Part shown: piece by piece, positions 34,154 to 43,624 of the stretch | Layout: each line of letters begins with the position of its first letter | Numbering within the stretch: the stretch's first letter is position 1 | Source: Pseudomonas solani | GTDB lineage: Bacteria > Pseudomonadota > Gammaproteobacteria > Pseudomonadales > Pseudomonadaceae | DNA length: 64,000 nucleotides | NCBI RefSeq assembly: GCF_026072635.1 | Contig: NZ_AP023081.1 | Span: 32,501-96,500, forward strand | Direction: 5' to 3' | The notes under the pieces: model-generated | What the model was told of the DNA's origin: nothing | The model's input: the letters and a program-made list of their open reading frames with translations, nothing else | The model's database searches: none | Translations under genes and position numbers: made by a program

Positions 34154-36616
34154 CTAGGCGTTGATCTGGCTGAGGATGCTCGGGTCCTTGATCTTCTTGT
34201 CGTTGGCCAGCAGCAGCGCCTTGCTGAGGATCAGCGACAGCAGCGCATCACCCTCGAAGGGCAGGTAGAGCCCGCTGGAGGCGGACTTGGCCTTCTTGTC
34301 CTGGACGATGCACAGGTACTGGTCGTTGGGCGCCATGAGGATGTTGCTGCTGCCGAGGTGGATGCGGTAGGTGCGCAGGTCGCCCTTCACCACCAGGTAG
34401 CGCCCGTCGAGGTGGCAGCGCTTGGCGATGGGCAGGCGCGAGAGGATGTTATCCAGCAGATCGCGCCGCACCTGGGCGCCGCCCTGGAGTTCGGCGTTGC
34501 TGGCCAGGGAGATGTAGCCACGGAAGGCGGGGTCGTCCACCAGGCCGAGTTCGGGGTCGTTGGCCACCGAGCAGACGCCGACGAACAGGTCCATGTCGCG
34601 CAGCACTTCGGAGAACACCAGCGGCGGGATATCGGCCAGGCGGGTTTCATCCCAAGCCTCGCCGTCCTTCACAAAACGGAATTCGCCGCTCTCCACATAG
34701 GCGAAGACACCGGTGTCGCCCTGGATGCTGGAGAACTCATCCTTCACATCCAGTTCGAACAGCACCGCCAGCCCCCAGTTCTTCAGCGTCTTGCAGGGGG
34801 TGTTGTGGCTGTCCCAACTGCCCTGCAGGGCATAGTCCCAGCCACGCTCGCGCAGCAACGCAGCGAGCTGGAACTGCCGCAGCAGGTGTCCGGCGAAGCG
34901 ACGGGACGTCGTCCCTGACTCGCGCTCGGCGTCGGTGAGCAGGTAGACCTCGCGGAACGCCTGACGGATCGGCTGCAGCACCTGCGCCTCCTGCAGCAGT
35001 TCGCGCCAGGCCAGTACTTCCGGCGCGGCCGCCTGGATGGGGTGCCAGAGGGATACGGTCGCGTCAGCGGGCAGCTCGCCCACGGCCGTGCCGTCGAGGC
35101 CTGTGAGTACGCCTTTCAGACCGATCACCGAACGCTGCTGTCCGTCGTGCTCGATGTTCCAGATCAAGCGGCGCCCCATCCAGCCGAGCAGCTCGGTGCT
35201 GTCGATGAAACGCGGGTACCAGTCGCCGAAGCGCCAGGTGCGCTGACGCAGGTAGGCCTGCTCGAAACGGGTGCGCTGGCCGAGCACGGCATCGGCGAAC
35301 TCCTTGCAGCCCTTCTGCCACTCCTTGAAGGCTTCGGCGTTGTCACGCTTGGCTTCGGCCGGGGCGCTCTTGAGCACCTTGCCCTCGGCGTTGCTCCACT
35401 CGGTGGCCAGGCGCCCTTCCCCTTCCAGACGCAACAGCGCGGTGGCGCCGCCGAAGCTGAAGCGGGCCACACCCTCGGCGTCGAAGCCCATGTCCGGGAC
35501 CGATGCCTCCTCCATATCGTCCGGGGTCAGGCCGGCACGCTCGGCGGCCTTGACCACCGACTTCTCGATCAGTGCCTTGCCCTGGCTGTAGCGAACCTTG
35601 GAGCGCAGGCGGGAGAGTTGCACCACGCCAGGCTTGTCGAGCAGACACAGCACCTGGATGCAGGCGTTGCCCACCAGTCGCGAGCGCGGCCCGTGCCATT
35701 GCACCTTGGTGTAGAAGGCCACGGCCATGTCGCCCAACCCCGGCGCCAGCACCTTGGGCTCACCCACGCCGGCCAGCCAGACCATCGCCTTGATGGCGCC
35801 TTCGTTGGCGTCCGAGGGGGCGAACTGGTAGTTGCAGATGACCGCGAACCAGCGCGCGAGCGTCTGGCTGAAAGCGTCCGCCGGCAACCCTGCAGCGAGC
35901 TTGGCAGCCGCCTTCAACCAGGCATTGCTGGGGGAGGAGCCGCTGCCGGTGAGGGCATGGTTCATCAGGCCCATCCAGGTTTCGCGCTCGGCCTCGGGCA
36001 GCGTGGCGAAGTCCGCATGCAGGTCATCGACCCAGCCGAAGCGCGACTCACCGAGCGGCAGCTGCAGCACCTGCACGCCGCCGAGCATCTTCTTCAGCTT
36101 GGCCTCGAGCACGCGGGGGTCGCGCCCGGCCTTCCAGAACGAGGCATTGCGTTCGAGGAAGCTGCCCATGGCCTCCTCATGGCCCACCAGCGCGCCTTGC
36201 TTGTGCAGCTTCTCCATCTGGCTGACGAGCCGGGTGATCGGGTAGTCCAACTCCTTGATGTACTCGTGCTCCACCAACACCTTCATCACCTCGATGGCGG
36301 TGGCGCCGTCCAGCACGTCATCACGCTTGAGCATCTCGCGCAGCACACGACCCAGGCCGCCAATGCCCTCAGGGCCCTCGCCGTATAAGCAGGCGAGGTA
36401 GACAAGACAGGCGCGCCAGTCCGTAGCTTCGGCATCGATCAGCGCGCGGATGGCAGGTGACTTGTCGAGCCCATACCAATATTCACCTTGGTGCTTGATG
36501 AGCTGCTCGACGGCGATTCGCAGCATCGTGCGCTGCCCATCACTGAGGATCACCAACGCCTGGAGGGGAGAATCGCCGCTCAAGGCCGTGGCGTGGGCGT
36601 GCAAAGGTGAAGACAT
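34154..36616 (-). CDS. DUF4132-family large cytosolic protein
   Basis: An 820-residue soluble protein of unknown biochemical role. The C-terminal third carries the conserved DUF4132/MolR-like block (PPLVFSEVLRDMDLFVGVCS, then the SNILMAPNDQYLCIV region), and the N-terminal half is alpha-helical, HEAT-like in appearance. There is no signal peptide or membrane helix. AAGGA lies seven bases before the ATG. It is the second gene after a 131-residue protein with a 34-base gap, so the two are likely one transcript. Related proteins in E. coli (MolR/YehI group) are poorly understood. I do not assign an activity. Confidence 0.75.
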   Translation of the reverse strand: MSSPLHAHATALSGDSPLQALVILSDGQRTMLRIAVEQLIKHQGEYWYGLDKSPAIRALIDAEATDWRACLVYLACLYGEGPEGIGGLGRVLREMLKRDDVLDGATAIEVMKVLVEHEYIKELDYPITRLVSQMEKLHKQGALVGHEEAMGSFLERNASFWKAGRDPRVLEAKLKKMLGGVQVLQLPLGESRFGWVDDLHADFATLPEAERETWMGLMNHALTGSGSSPSNAWLKAAAKLAAGLPADAFSQTLARWFAVICNYQFAPSDANEGAIKAMVWLAGVGEPKVLAPGLGDMAVAFYTKVQWHGPRSRLVGNACIQVLCLLDKPGVVQLSRLRSKVRYSQGKALIEKSVVKAAERAGLTPDDMEEASVPDMGFDAEGVARFSFGGATALLRLEGEGRLATEWSNAEGKVLKSAPAEAKRDNAEAFKEWQKGCKEFADAVLGQRTRFEQAYLRQRTWRFGDWYPRFIDSTELLGWMGRRLIWNIEHDGQQRSVIGLKGVLTGLDGTAVGELPADATVSLWHPIQAAAPEVLAWRELLQEAQVLQPIRQAFREVYLLTDAERESGTTSRRFAGHLLRQFQLAALLRERGWDYALQGSWDSHNTPCKTLKNWGLAVLFELDVKDEFSSIQGDTGVFAYVESGEFRFVKDGEAWDETRLADIPPLVFSEVLRDMDLFVGVCSVANDPELGLVDDPAFRGYISLASNAELQGGAQVRRDLLDNILSRLPIAKRCHLDGRYLVVKGDLRTYRIHLGSSNILMAPNDQYLCIVQDKKAKSASSGLYLPFEGDALLSLILSKALLLANDKKIKDPSILSQINA

Positions 36617-36650
36617 GACGAATCCTTATGTCGTGTGAAAAGGGAAAGGC

Positions 36651-37046
36651 TCAGCCGCCCACCAGGGGCAACAGGCGCAGGAACTGGACGTTGGAAATGG
36701 AGGACAGGCGGAACGGCTCGTCGAGCTCATCCACTTGCTGCTCATCCACCAGCAGCAGGAAGCCGTTTCTCTCGAAGGCGGAGATCGCCAGCTGGCACTG
36801 GCGCTCGGCGTCGATCACGCGTCGGGGCAGCTCGTCGTAGCCGTTGAGCTTCGCCTCGTCGGCTTCCGGGGTGAAAAAGCGATAACGCGGAGCGTTGGGC
36901 ACCGCCTGCTGCTGCTCGACCACTTGCAGCACGTAGCGCCGGATCAGCTCGCGGGCGGTCAGCGTCTCCACCGGCAAGGTCAGCGTCAGGCTGTTGAGCA
37001 AGGAGCCCTGAAGCGTGCAGTCCTGCACCCGCACGGTGAAATCCAT
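36651..37046 (-). CDS. Hypothetical protein paired with the DUF4132 gene
   Basis: A 131-residue acidic cytosolic protein beginning MDFTVRVQD. It has no signal peptide, membrane helix or motif that I recognise. The ATG at 37046 is preferred since GGAG lies eight bases upstream; a GTG at 37055 would add three residues. It is the first gene of a two-gene transcript with the DUF4132 gene, suggesting they work together. Confidence 0.65.
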   Translation of the reverse strand: MDFTVRVQDCTLQGSLLNSLTLTLPVETLTARELIRRYVLQVVEQQQAVPNAPRYRFFTPEADEAKLNGYDELPRRVIDAERQCQLAISAFERNGFLLLVDEQQVDELDEPFRLSSISNVQFLRLLPLVGG

Positions 37047-37426
37047 TTCCGTCACTCCATCGCTTGGAAAAGTGGATGTTTACACCGGGGCGGGAAGTGA
37101 TGTCGAGGTGCCATGAAGCGGGTTGGCGAGGCTGTGAGGTGGAGCACAGGTGGTGGGAAATCCGCACGGTCACGGCGGCCCCGCTGCCCGTAGGTTGGCG
37201 CCGAGTGCAGCGAGGCCCAACGATGCGGTCCTGGATTTACTTGATCGGTCACCTGGCCATGACCACCTTCTGCACCTCGCCTCCAAACCCAATGAGCGGC
37301 CCTCTCCGATCCTAAGACCCGCTTGATAGTGGCCAGTTAATAGCTACGCTCTGATTCGCCCCAGACTCTGGCGGCCGATCCACTACCGATTCGAATACGA
37401 GCACAGGGCAGAAGGGAATCTGAACC
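37047..37426. other. 380-base intergenic region with one REP-like unit
   Basis: Holds the promoter area of the minus-strand pair, a copy of the GTAGGTTGGCGCCGAG repeat at 37190-37222, and presumably the promoter of the lipoprotein pair at 37427. No reading frame looks like a gene. The lipoprotein-proximal half is less GC-rich. Confidence 0.6.
37190..37222. repeat. REP-like palindrome unit
   Basis: Third copy of the 33-bp unit, with one base change (GAGTGCAG instead of GAGCGCAG). It is not followed by an inverted partner. Confidence 0.7.
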
Positions 37427-37855
37427 ATGAAAGCAATGGAGGCCATGCTCCGCATCGCTGGCCGCACGCGCCTGTTAGCTGGCCTGTACGCCATTGCCCT
37501 GGGTTCCGGCTGCACCGTCATCCACGTTGTCGGCGAATCCGGCACCGTGGAGACGCACTACCTCCCGGGCATCGCCTACATCCGCATCGACCCGGGCAAG
37601 AAACCTCTCTACGTCCACCAACGCTCGTACGGCATCGCCGCTTCGAACAAAGCCCTGTCCCTCGGCTTCGGTGACTTCGAACAAGTCACCGTCGAGCGCG
37701 AGGATGCCTCGGCATGCCTGCTCATCTCGATCAACAGCAACTCCAACAAGAACGACTTTTCCTTCCAGACCCAGGAGCCGGACCATGTATGCAAAGCGCC
37801 AATCACTGAAATCCGCAACAGCATTGGGGAGCACATTGCTGGTCAGCCTGATTAG
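37427..37855 (+). CDS. Small predicted lipoprotein
   Basis: A 142-residue protein with an N-terminal membrane segment ending in a lipobox-like LGSGC near residue 29, so it is probably lipid-anchored in the envelope. The mature part is beta-rich and contains two further cysteines (SACLL and HVCKA). The family is not recognised with confidence. Its 3' end overlaps the next gene by 71 bases in another frame, so the pair is likely co-expressed. An earlier in-frame ATG is not available; the second Met at residue 4 is an alternative start. Confidence 0.7.
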   Translation: MKAMEAMLRIAGRTRLLAGLYAIALGSGCTVIHVVGESGTVETHYLPGIAYIRIDPGKKPLYVHQRSYGIAASNKALSLGFGDFEQVTVEREDASACLLISINSNSNKNDFSFQTQEPDHVCKAPITEIRNSIGEHIAGQPD

Positions 37856-38888
37856 CGCCAGCGGCTGCGCACCGCTGCAGCAGGCGCCACTGGCCTATAC
37901 ATCGGCGCAGGTCGTGGGGGTGAAGCTCGGCGTTGCGCCTACGCAGCCGGAGTCGCTGGAAGCGGTCGTCGGGGTGAAGATTCTGGATGCCGCCTACGCG
38001 CCGGTGGCGGTTTCGAATCCGGGGCTCAAGGATGCGGTCAGCTCAGGAAAGCCCTTTGATGAAAGCTTGTATGCCATCAAGGAAATCTATGGGATTTACG
38101 GCCAGCAAGCCAGTGCGGATGCAGCAGCAAAACTGCTGACTACTCAGGAATCCAAGGACATGCAGCGATTCCTCAAGTATCAGGCTGACCTGGACTCAAA
38201 GAAAACAAAGGCTCAGGAACTCAAGGCAAAACTGGATGCAATATCGACTGCAACATCCAGAGTCGAAAGCCTGAGGACTGAATTGAGGTCACCGCCATGT
38301 AAAGGCACCACAGATGCAGACAAAGTCTCGGACTTACTTAAGTCTCTGAGTGCATGCAAGACCGAAGGCGGCGTCGACCCCAGCACTCAATATGCGGCCG
38401 ACCTAAAGGAAGTCCTTGATAAAGACACAACGTCCATCAAGGCCTCAGAAAAAGAGATCAGTGAGAAATACGCCGCCGCCAACAGAGAGCTGGCAATCGC
38501 AGAAACCGTAGCCAGAGATCAGGAAGCCAAAGTGAAAGGCGCCCTCGAGAAACTGGCCAGCATCCAGAAACGAGATGCTATATCCGTCTATGGCTCCTTT
38601 AACTCGGACTCGACGGCGGGCTCCAAAGGCGATCCAACTGACGCCAACAAACAGAAAGACTCCGGCGTCGATGTACGAATCGGGAAAGTATTCTCCACTG
38701 GAGTCGCAGCCCAGAATATTTCTGAGGCCCAGAAGCTTGTAGCCGGTGCCGCCGCACTCGATGTCTGCCTGCGAAATATCCCTAGGATGCTTGAGGGCCT
38801 GACTGAAGCCGAAAGGAAGCCATTGAGAGCTGAATTGGTTGGGCTTTGTGCAGACAAAATCATGCCCAGCGCAACGCAACAGAAATAG
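37785..38888 (+). CDS. Predicted coiled-coil lipoprotein
   Basis: A 367-residue protein beginning MYAKRQSLKSATAL with a lipobox LISASGC near residue 25. The mature part is largely helical with long charged stretches (residues ~120-260) that look like coiled coil, then a C-terminal region with two cysteines (VCLRN and GLCAD). The 5' half is GC-rich but the middle is noticeably more AT-rich than the neighbours. AGGAG sits seven bases before the ATG, inside the upstream gene, with a 71-base overlap. The frame is also open before 37785, but that part has no ribosome site and no lipoprotein signal. Function unknown; the pair could be a surface or envelope complex. Confidence 0.75.
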   Translation: MYAKRQSLKSATALGSTLLVSLISASGCAPLQQAPLAYTSAQVVGVKLGVAPTQPESLEAVVGVKILDAAYAPVAVSNPGLKDAVSSGKPFDESLYAIKEIYGIYGQQASADAAAKLLTTQESKDMQRFLKYQADLDSKKTKAQELKAKLDAISTATSRVESLRTELRSPPCKGTTDADKVSDLLKSLSACKTEGGVDPSTQYAADLKEVLDKDTTSIKASEKEISEKYAAANRELAIAETVARDQEAKVKGALEKLASIQKRDAISVYGSFNSDSTAGSKGDPTDANKQKDSGVDVRIGKVFSTGVAAQNISEAQKLVAGAAALDVCLRNIPRMLEGLTEAERKPLRAELVGLCADKIMPSATQQK

Positions 38889-38899
38889 GCATCCCCCAC

Positions 38900-39070
38900 G
38901 TAGGTTGGCGCCGAGCACAGCGAGGCCCAACGATGCAGAGCATTGCCCGGCACCAGTGTCAGACCGGGCATCGCTGGTGGATGAAAAGAGCGTCATCCAC
39001 CCTACTCATCCTGCGCCTGGCGCAAGGCTCGGCCAGGCTCGTTGGGCTTCGTGCCTCAGCCCAACCTACG
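38900..39070. repeat. Pair of inverted REP-like units flanking ~100 bases
   Basis: A direct copy of the 33-bp unit (38900-38932) and an inverted copy ending CCCAACCTACG (39040-39070) bracket a short non-coding spacer that itself contains smaller inverted repeats. The arrangement resembles a BIME, two REP units in opposite orientation. Confidence 0.7.
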
Positions 39071-39090
39071 GGAGCGGGCCTCGAAGCGCC

Positions 39091-40415
39091 TCAATTCCAC
39101 GGCAACTCCACCCGGGCGCGCAGGCCGCCTTCGGGGTGGTTGTGCAGGTGCAGTTCGCCGCCGTGTTCGCGGGCGATGGCGCGGGCGGCGGAGAGGCCGA
39201 GGCCGACGCCGCCGGATGCGGGGTTGCGCGAGGGTTCGAGGCGGTAGAAGGGTTCGAAGACCTGTTCCAGGTGCTGCTCGGGGATGCCGGGGCCCTGGTC
39301 GCTGACGTCGATGAGGATGCCGCGCGGGTCGGTGTGGAGTGCGATCGCCGGGGCCTTGGCGTATTTCAGGGCGTTCTCCAGCAGGTTGGTGAAGACGCGC
39401 TTGAGCCCCAGCGGGCGGCCGAGGTAGACGAGCTTGGTGGGGCCGCTGTAGGGGATATCGATGCCCTGGTCGCGGTAGTCGTCGATCAGGGTCTGCAGCA
39501 GCTCGGCGAGGTCGAAGGGGGTGGCGGGCTCCAGGCGCGCGTCGTCGCGGAAGAAGTCGAGAGCGGCGTTGATCATGCCCTGCATCTCGTCCACGTCGCG
39601 GAACAGCTTGCGCTGCTGCTCGGGGTCGTCGATGAATTCGCCGCGCAGGCGCATGCGCGTGAGCGGCGCGCGCAGGTCGTGGGAGATGGAGGCGAGCATC
39701 TGCGAACGGTCGGCGACGAAGTGGCGGATCTGCGCCTGCATGGTGTTGAAGGCGAGGATGGCCTGGCGGATTTCACGCGGGCCGAGGGGTTCGATGGGCG
39801 GGGCGCGGAAGTCGCTGCCGAAGCGCCGCGCGGCATGGGCGAAGCTCTCCAGGGGCCGGGCCAGGCGGCGGGTGGCGACCCAGGCCACGGCCAGCGAGGC
39901 CACCAGCGCCAGGGCGACGATGATGCCCAGGCGTATCTCCGGGTCCAGGCCCCAGCTGCGGTAGCGGGCGGAGAATTCCAGCCAACTCCCATCATGCAGC
40001 TTCACCAATAACTGGTAGGGGCGATCGGCATTGGGCGGCGGCCAGTCCTCGGGGTCATAGGCCTCCAGGTGGCGGGCCTCGCCGAACAGTTTCTCGATCA
40101 GCCCGCTATCGTCCTGGAAGCCGTCGTCAAAGCCCGGCGGCAGAGTCAACTGGTTGCGGCCGGCGACCCAGCGCACGGAGAAATTCGGCGCGCTGGCGGC
40201 CCGGGCCAGCAGAGGACGCTGGGCCTCGGGGGCGGCCTCGATGATCTGGGTGGCGAGCGCCGCCCGCTCCAGCACCCCGCTGCGGAGCAAGGAGGGCTGC
40301 GCCCAGACGCCGGCCAGCTCCACGAACAGCCAGTTGAGCAACAGCGAGGCGAGCATGGCCATGACGATGGTCAGGGCGATCCAGCGGGCGATGGTGTCGC
40401 TGCCGCGTGGCCAGT

Positions 40416-40419
<4 letters not shown>
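39091..40419 (-). CDS. EnvZ-type sensor histidine kinase
   Basis: A 442-residue inner-membrane kinase with two membrane helices (~15-35 and ~165-185) flanking a periplasmic sensor of ~125 residues, then HAMP, HisKA with His247 in SISHDLRAPL, and HATPase with NLLENALKYA (N-box) and DQGPGIP (G1). Its ATG overlaps the regulator's stop by four bases (40416-40419), so the two are translationally coupled and form a cognate pair. The signal is unknown. Confidence 0.93.
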
Positions 40420-41159
<740 letters not shown>

Positions 41160-41289
41160 CTAAAACCATTTGCGCCGGGCGGTCATATATTTCAATCGGG
41201 CAACAATCCTTCAACGCCGGCATCAACGGGACATCTTCCAGCAAAGCCGCCAGGCCATCCTCGCCGCCATTCATTGGGAGGTAGGCGGT

Positions 41290-42078
41290 ATGTCGGTGAT
41301 GCAGAAAAGATTCGAAAACGGGATGCGTATCGGGGTGTTGTGCGGCTGCCTGTTGCCGCTGGTGGGGTGTAGCAGCCAGGTGACCACCCAGGGTGACTGC
41401 GCGGATCTGGCACCCGGTGTGAGCGACCCGGCCGAGGGGCTCAACCGCAAGGTGTTCGCCTTCAACCGGGTGGTCGACGATTACGCCCTGGCCCCCGTGG
41501 CACGGGGCTATGCGCGGTTGCCGGAGCCGGTGCGCGATGGCGTGCACAACTTCGCCGCCAACTTCGCCGAACCCAAGGTGCTGGTGAACGACCTGCTGCA
41601 GGGCAACGGCCAGCGGGCGATGAACACCCTGGGCCGCTTCACCTTCAACACCATTCTCGGCGTCGGCGGGGTGTTCGATACCGCCGGGCGCATAGGCCTG
41701 CCGCACCACGAGGCGGACTTCGGCCAGACCTTCGGCGTCTGGGGCATCGGCAACGGCCCCACCGTCGAGTGGCCGCTGCTGGGCTCGGCCAACAGCCGCG
41801 ACAGCGTGGGCCGCGTAGCGAACTTCATGTTCTCGCCCTTCGGCAGCGGCAACAGCGACACGGTGGATGCCATCGACACCGCGCAATCGGTCGGCGACAC
41901 CCTGGACCAGCGCGCCACCGCCCTGCCCCTCACCGACCAGTTGGAGCAACACCCCGACTATTACGCCGCCCTGCGCGAGTACATCGCCGAGCAGCGCGCA
42001 CAGTTGGTGGCCGAGGGCCGGGCGGGCCAGGTGGACAGCAGCCGCCTGTGGCTGGGCTGCAAGACGCAGGCGGAGTAA
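41290..42078 (+). CDS. mlaA: MlaA-family outer-membrane lipoprotein
   Basis: A 262-residue lipoprotein with lipobox LPLVGCSS. MlaA forms a ring in the outer membrane that removes mislocalised phospholipids and passes them to MlaC for return to the inner membrane. Family motifs include DPAEGLNRKVFAFNRVVDDY and the ...GLPHHEADFGQTFGVWG stretch. The ATG at 41290 is chosen for GGGAGG upstream and the correct signal peptide; a longer frame starting at 41170 lacks both. Other mla genes are not in the window. It is followed by a small gene after three bases. Confidence 0.9.
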   Translation: MSVMQKRFENGMRIGVLCGCLLPLVGCSSQVTTQGDCADLAPGVSDPAEGLNRKVFAFNRVVDDYALAPVARGYARLPEPVRDGVHNFAANFAEPKVLVNDLLQGNGQRAMNTLGRFTFNTILGVGGVFDTAGRIGLPHHEADFGQTFGVWGIGNGPTVEWPLLGSANSRDSVGRVANFMFSPFGSGNSDTVDAIDTAQSVGDTLDQRATALPLTDQLEQHPDYYAALREYIAEQRAQLVAEGRAGQVDSSRLWLGCKTQAE

Positions 42079-42081
42079 CCC

Positions 42082-42327
42082 ATGAACGACCCACGCCAGG
42101 CCCTTCTGATGCTGCGCCAGGACATCGAGCGCAACGCCGACGAACTGCAGTACCGCGAGCAGGGCCTGAGCCTGTCGGAAGACGGCCTGGCGCTGGTGCT
42201 CAGCTACTACTTCGAGAACTATCGCCCCGGCTACGACGTGCGGGTGGTGTGCAGCTACCAGGTGCCGCTGGCGGAGTTCACCCGCTGGATGATCGACAGC
42301 GGCCGGTTGCGGCTGTACCAGCCATGA
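42082..42327 (+). CDS. Small hypothetical protein
   Basis: An 81-residue soluble protein beginning NDPRQALLMLRQDIE. It has no signal or membrane segment. The start lies three bases after the mlaA stop with that gene's end supplying GGAG, so it is co-translated with mlaA. I do not recognise the family. Confidence 0.65.
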   Translation: MNDPRQALLMLRQDIERNADELQYREQGLSLSEDGLALVLSYYFENYRPGYDVRVVCSYQVPLAEFTRWMIDSGRLRLYQP

Positions 42328-42462
42328 GAAGGCGTTGCGGCCATTGCACTCCGGCCAACTCGGGGGGCCTTCATGCCGAACCCGCGAGCCGGTGCTTGAC
42401 CGGAAGGGAAGCAGAACGACAGTCTGCAAACTCTTCTCATTCAAAGACTGGTAGGAATTCAC

Positions 42463-43419
42463 ATGTCCCGGCTCCCCGCCCCGCTGGATCGCTTGCCCTT
42501 CCCCGTCATCGGCTCGCCGCTGTTCATCATCAGCAACCCGAAACTCGTGATCGAACAGTGCAAGGCCGGCGTGGTCGGCTCCATGCCGGCGCTCAACGCG
42601 CGCCCCGCCTCGCTGCTGGAAGACTGGCTGGCGGAGATCACCGAGACGCTCGACGCCTACAACCGCGCGAACCCCGACAACCCGGCGGCGCCCTTCTCGA
42701 TCAACCAGATCGTGCACAAGAGCAACGACCGCCTGGAACACGATATGGAGCTGTGCGTTAAGTACAAGGTGCCCATCGTCATCACCTCCCTGGGCGCCCG
42801 TGAAGACATCTACGCCGCCGCCCACTCCTATGGCGGCGTGGTGCTGCACGACGTGATCAACAACGCCTTCGCCCACAAGGCGGTGGACAAGGGCGCCGAC
42901 GGCCTGATCGCCGTGGCCACCGGCGCCGGCGGCCATGCCGGGGTGAAGAGCCCGTTCGCGCTGATCCAGGAAATCCGCCAGTGGTTCGACGGCCCCCTGG
43001 CCCTCTCCGGTTCCATCGCCACCGGCGGCGCCATCCTCGCCGCCCAGGCCATGGGTGCCGACTTCGCCTACATCGGCTCGGCCTTCATCGCCTGCGAGGA
43101 AGCCAACGCCAGCGAGAACTACAAGCGCGCCATCGTCGAGTGCTCGTCCGATGACATCGTCTACAGCAACCTCTTCACCGGGGTGCACGGCAACTACCTC
43201 AAGCCCTCGATAGTGGCCGCCGGGCTGGACCCGGACAACCTCGCCGAAAGCGACCCGAGCAAGATGAATTTCGGCGGCGGCGATGCCAAGGCCTGGAAGG
43301 ACATCTGGGGCTGCGGCCAGGGCATCGCCCCGATCGGCAAGGTGCAGAAGGCCGGGGAGTACATCGCCCAGCTCAAGCGCGAATACGCCGAAGCCAAGGC
43401 GCGTCTGGCGTCGGTCTGA
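42463..43419 (+). CDS. Nitronate monooxygenase-like FMN enzyme
   Basis: A 318-residue TIM-barrel flavoprotein of the NAD(P)H-dependent flavin oxidoreductase / 2-nitropropane dioxygenase family. FMN-binding features are the early SPLFIISNP segment, GAGGHAG (with the family's catalytic-type His) and SGSIATGGAIL. Members oxidise alkyl nitronates; this short form may have another physiological substrate. TAGGA precedes the ATG. It stands alone, 135 bases after the mlaA pair, and is followed by palindromic repeats. Confidence 0.88.
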   Translation: MSRLPAPLDRLPFPVIGSPLFIISNPKLVIEQCKAGVVGSMPALNARPASLLEDWLAEITETLDAYNRANPDNPAAPFSINQIVHKSNDRLEHDMELCVKYKVPIVITSLGAREDIYAAAHSYGGVVLHDVINNAFAHKAVDKGADGLIAVATGAGGHAGVKSPFALIQEIRQWFDGPLALSGSIATGGAILAAQAMGADFAYIGSAFIACEEANASENYKRAIVECSSDDIVYSNLFTGVHGNYLKPSIVAAGLDPDNLAESDPSKMNFGGGDAKAWKDIWGCGQGIAPIGKVQKAGEYIAQLKREYAEAKARLASV

Positions 43420-43434
43420 CCCCCACCCGCTCCC

Positions 43435-43487
43435 CGTAGCCCGGACTTCAGTCCGGGGCAGTCCCCCGCGCTGAAGCACGGGCTACG
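43435..43487. repeat. Nested palindrome, CGTAGCCCG...CGGGCTACG
   Basis: CCCGGACT (43440-43447) pairs with AGTCCGGG (43450-43457), and the outer GTAGCCCG near 43436 pairs with CGGGCTAC near 43479. This is a BIME-like structure downstream of the nitronate monooxygenase gene. Confidence 0.65.
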
Positions 43488-43524
43488 TTCCTATCGAAGC
43501 GCCGGTACAGGGTTCAGCCCCGCG

Positions 43525-43551
43525 CGTTGGGCCTCGTGCCTAGGTCCAACC
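43525..43551. repeat. Partial inverted REP-like unit
   Basis: CGTTGGGCCTCGTGCC followed by a decayed TAGGTCCAACC, the reverse orientation of the unit at 45268. It lies between convergent genes. Confidence 0.5.
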
Positions 43552-43624
43552 GACTCCTCCCTCCCTTCAGCCCCTCCGCCAGAGCGCAGAGACAACCGGT
43601 ACCTCATCGCTGCGCCGGCGCAAT

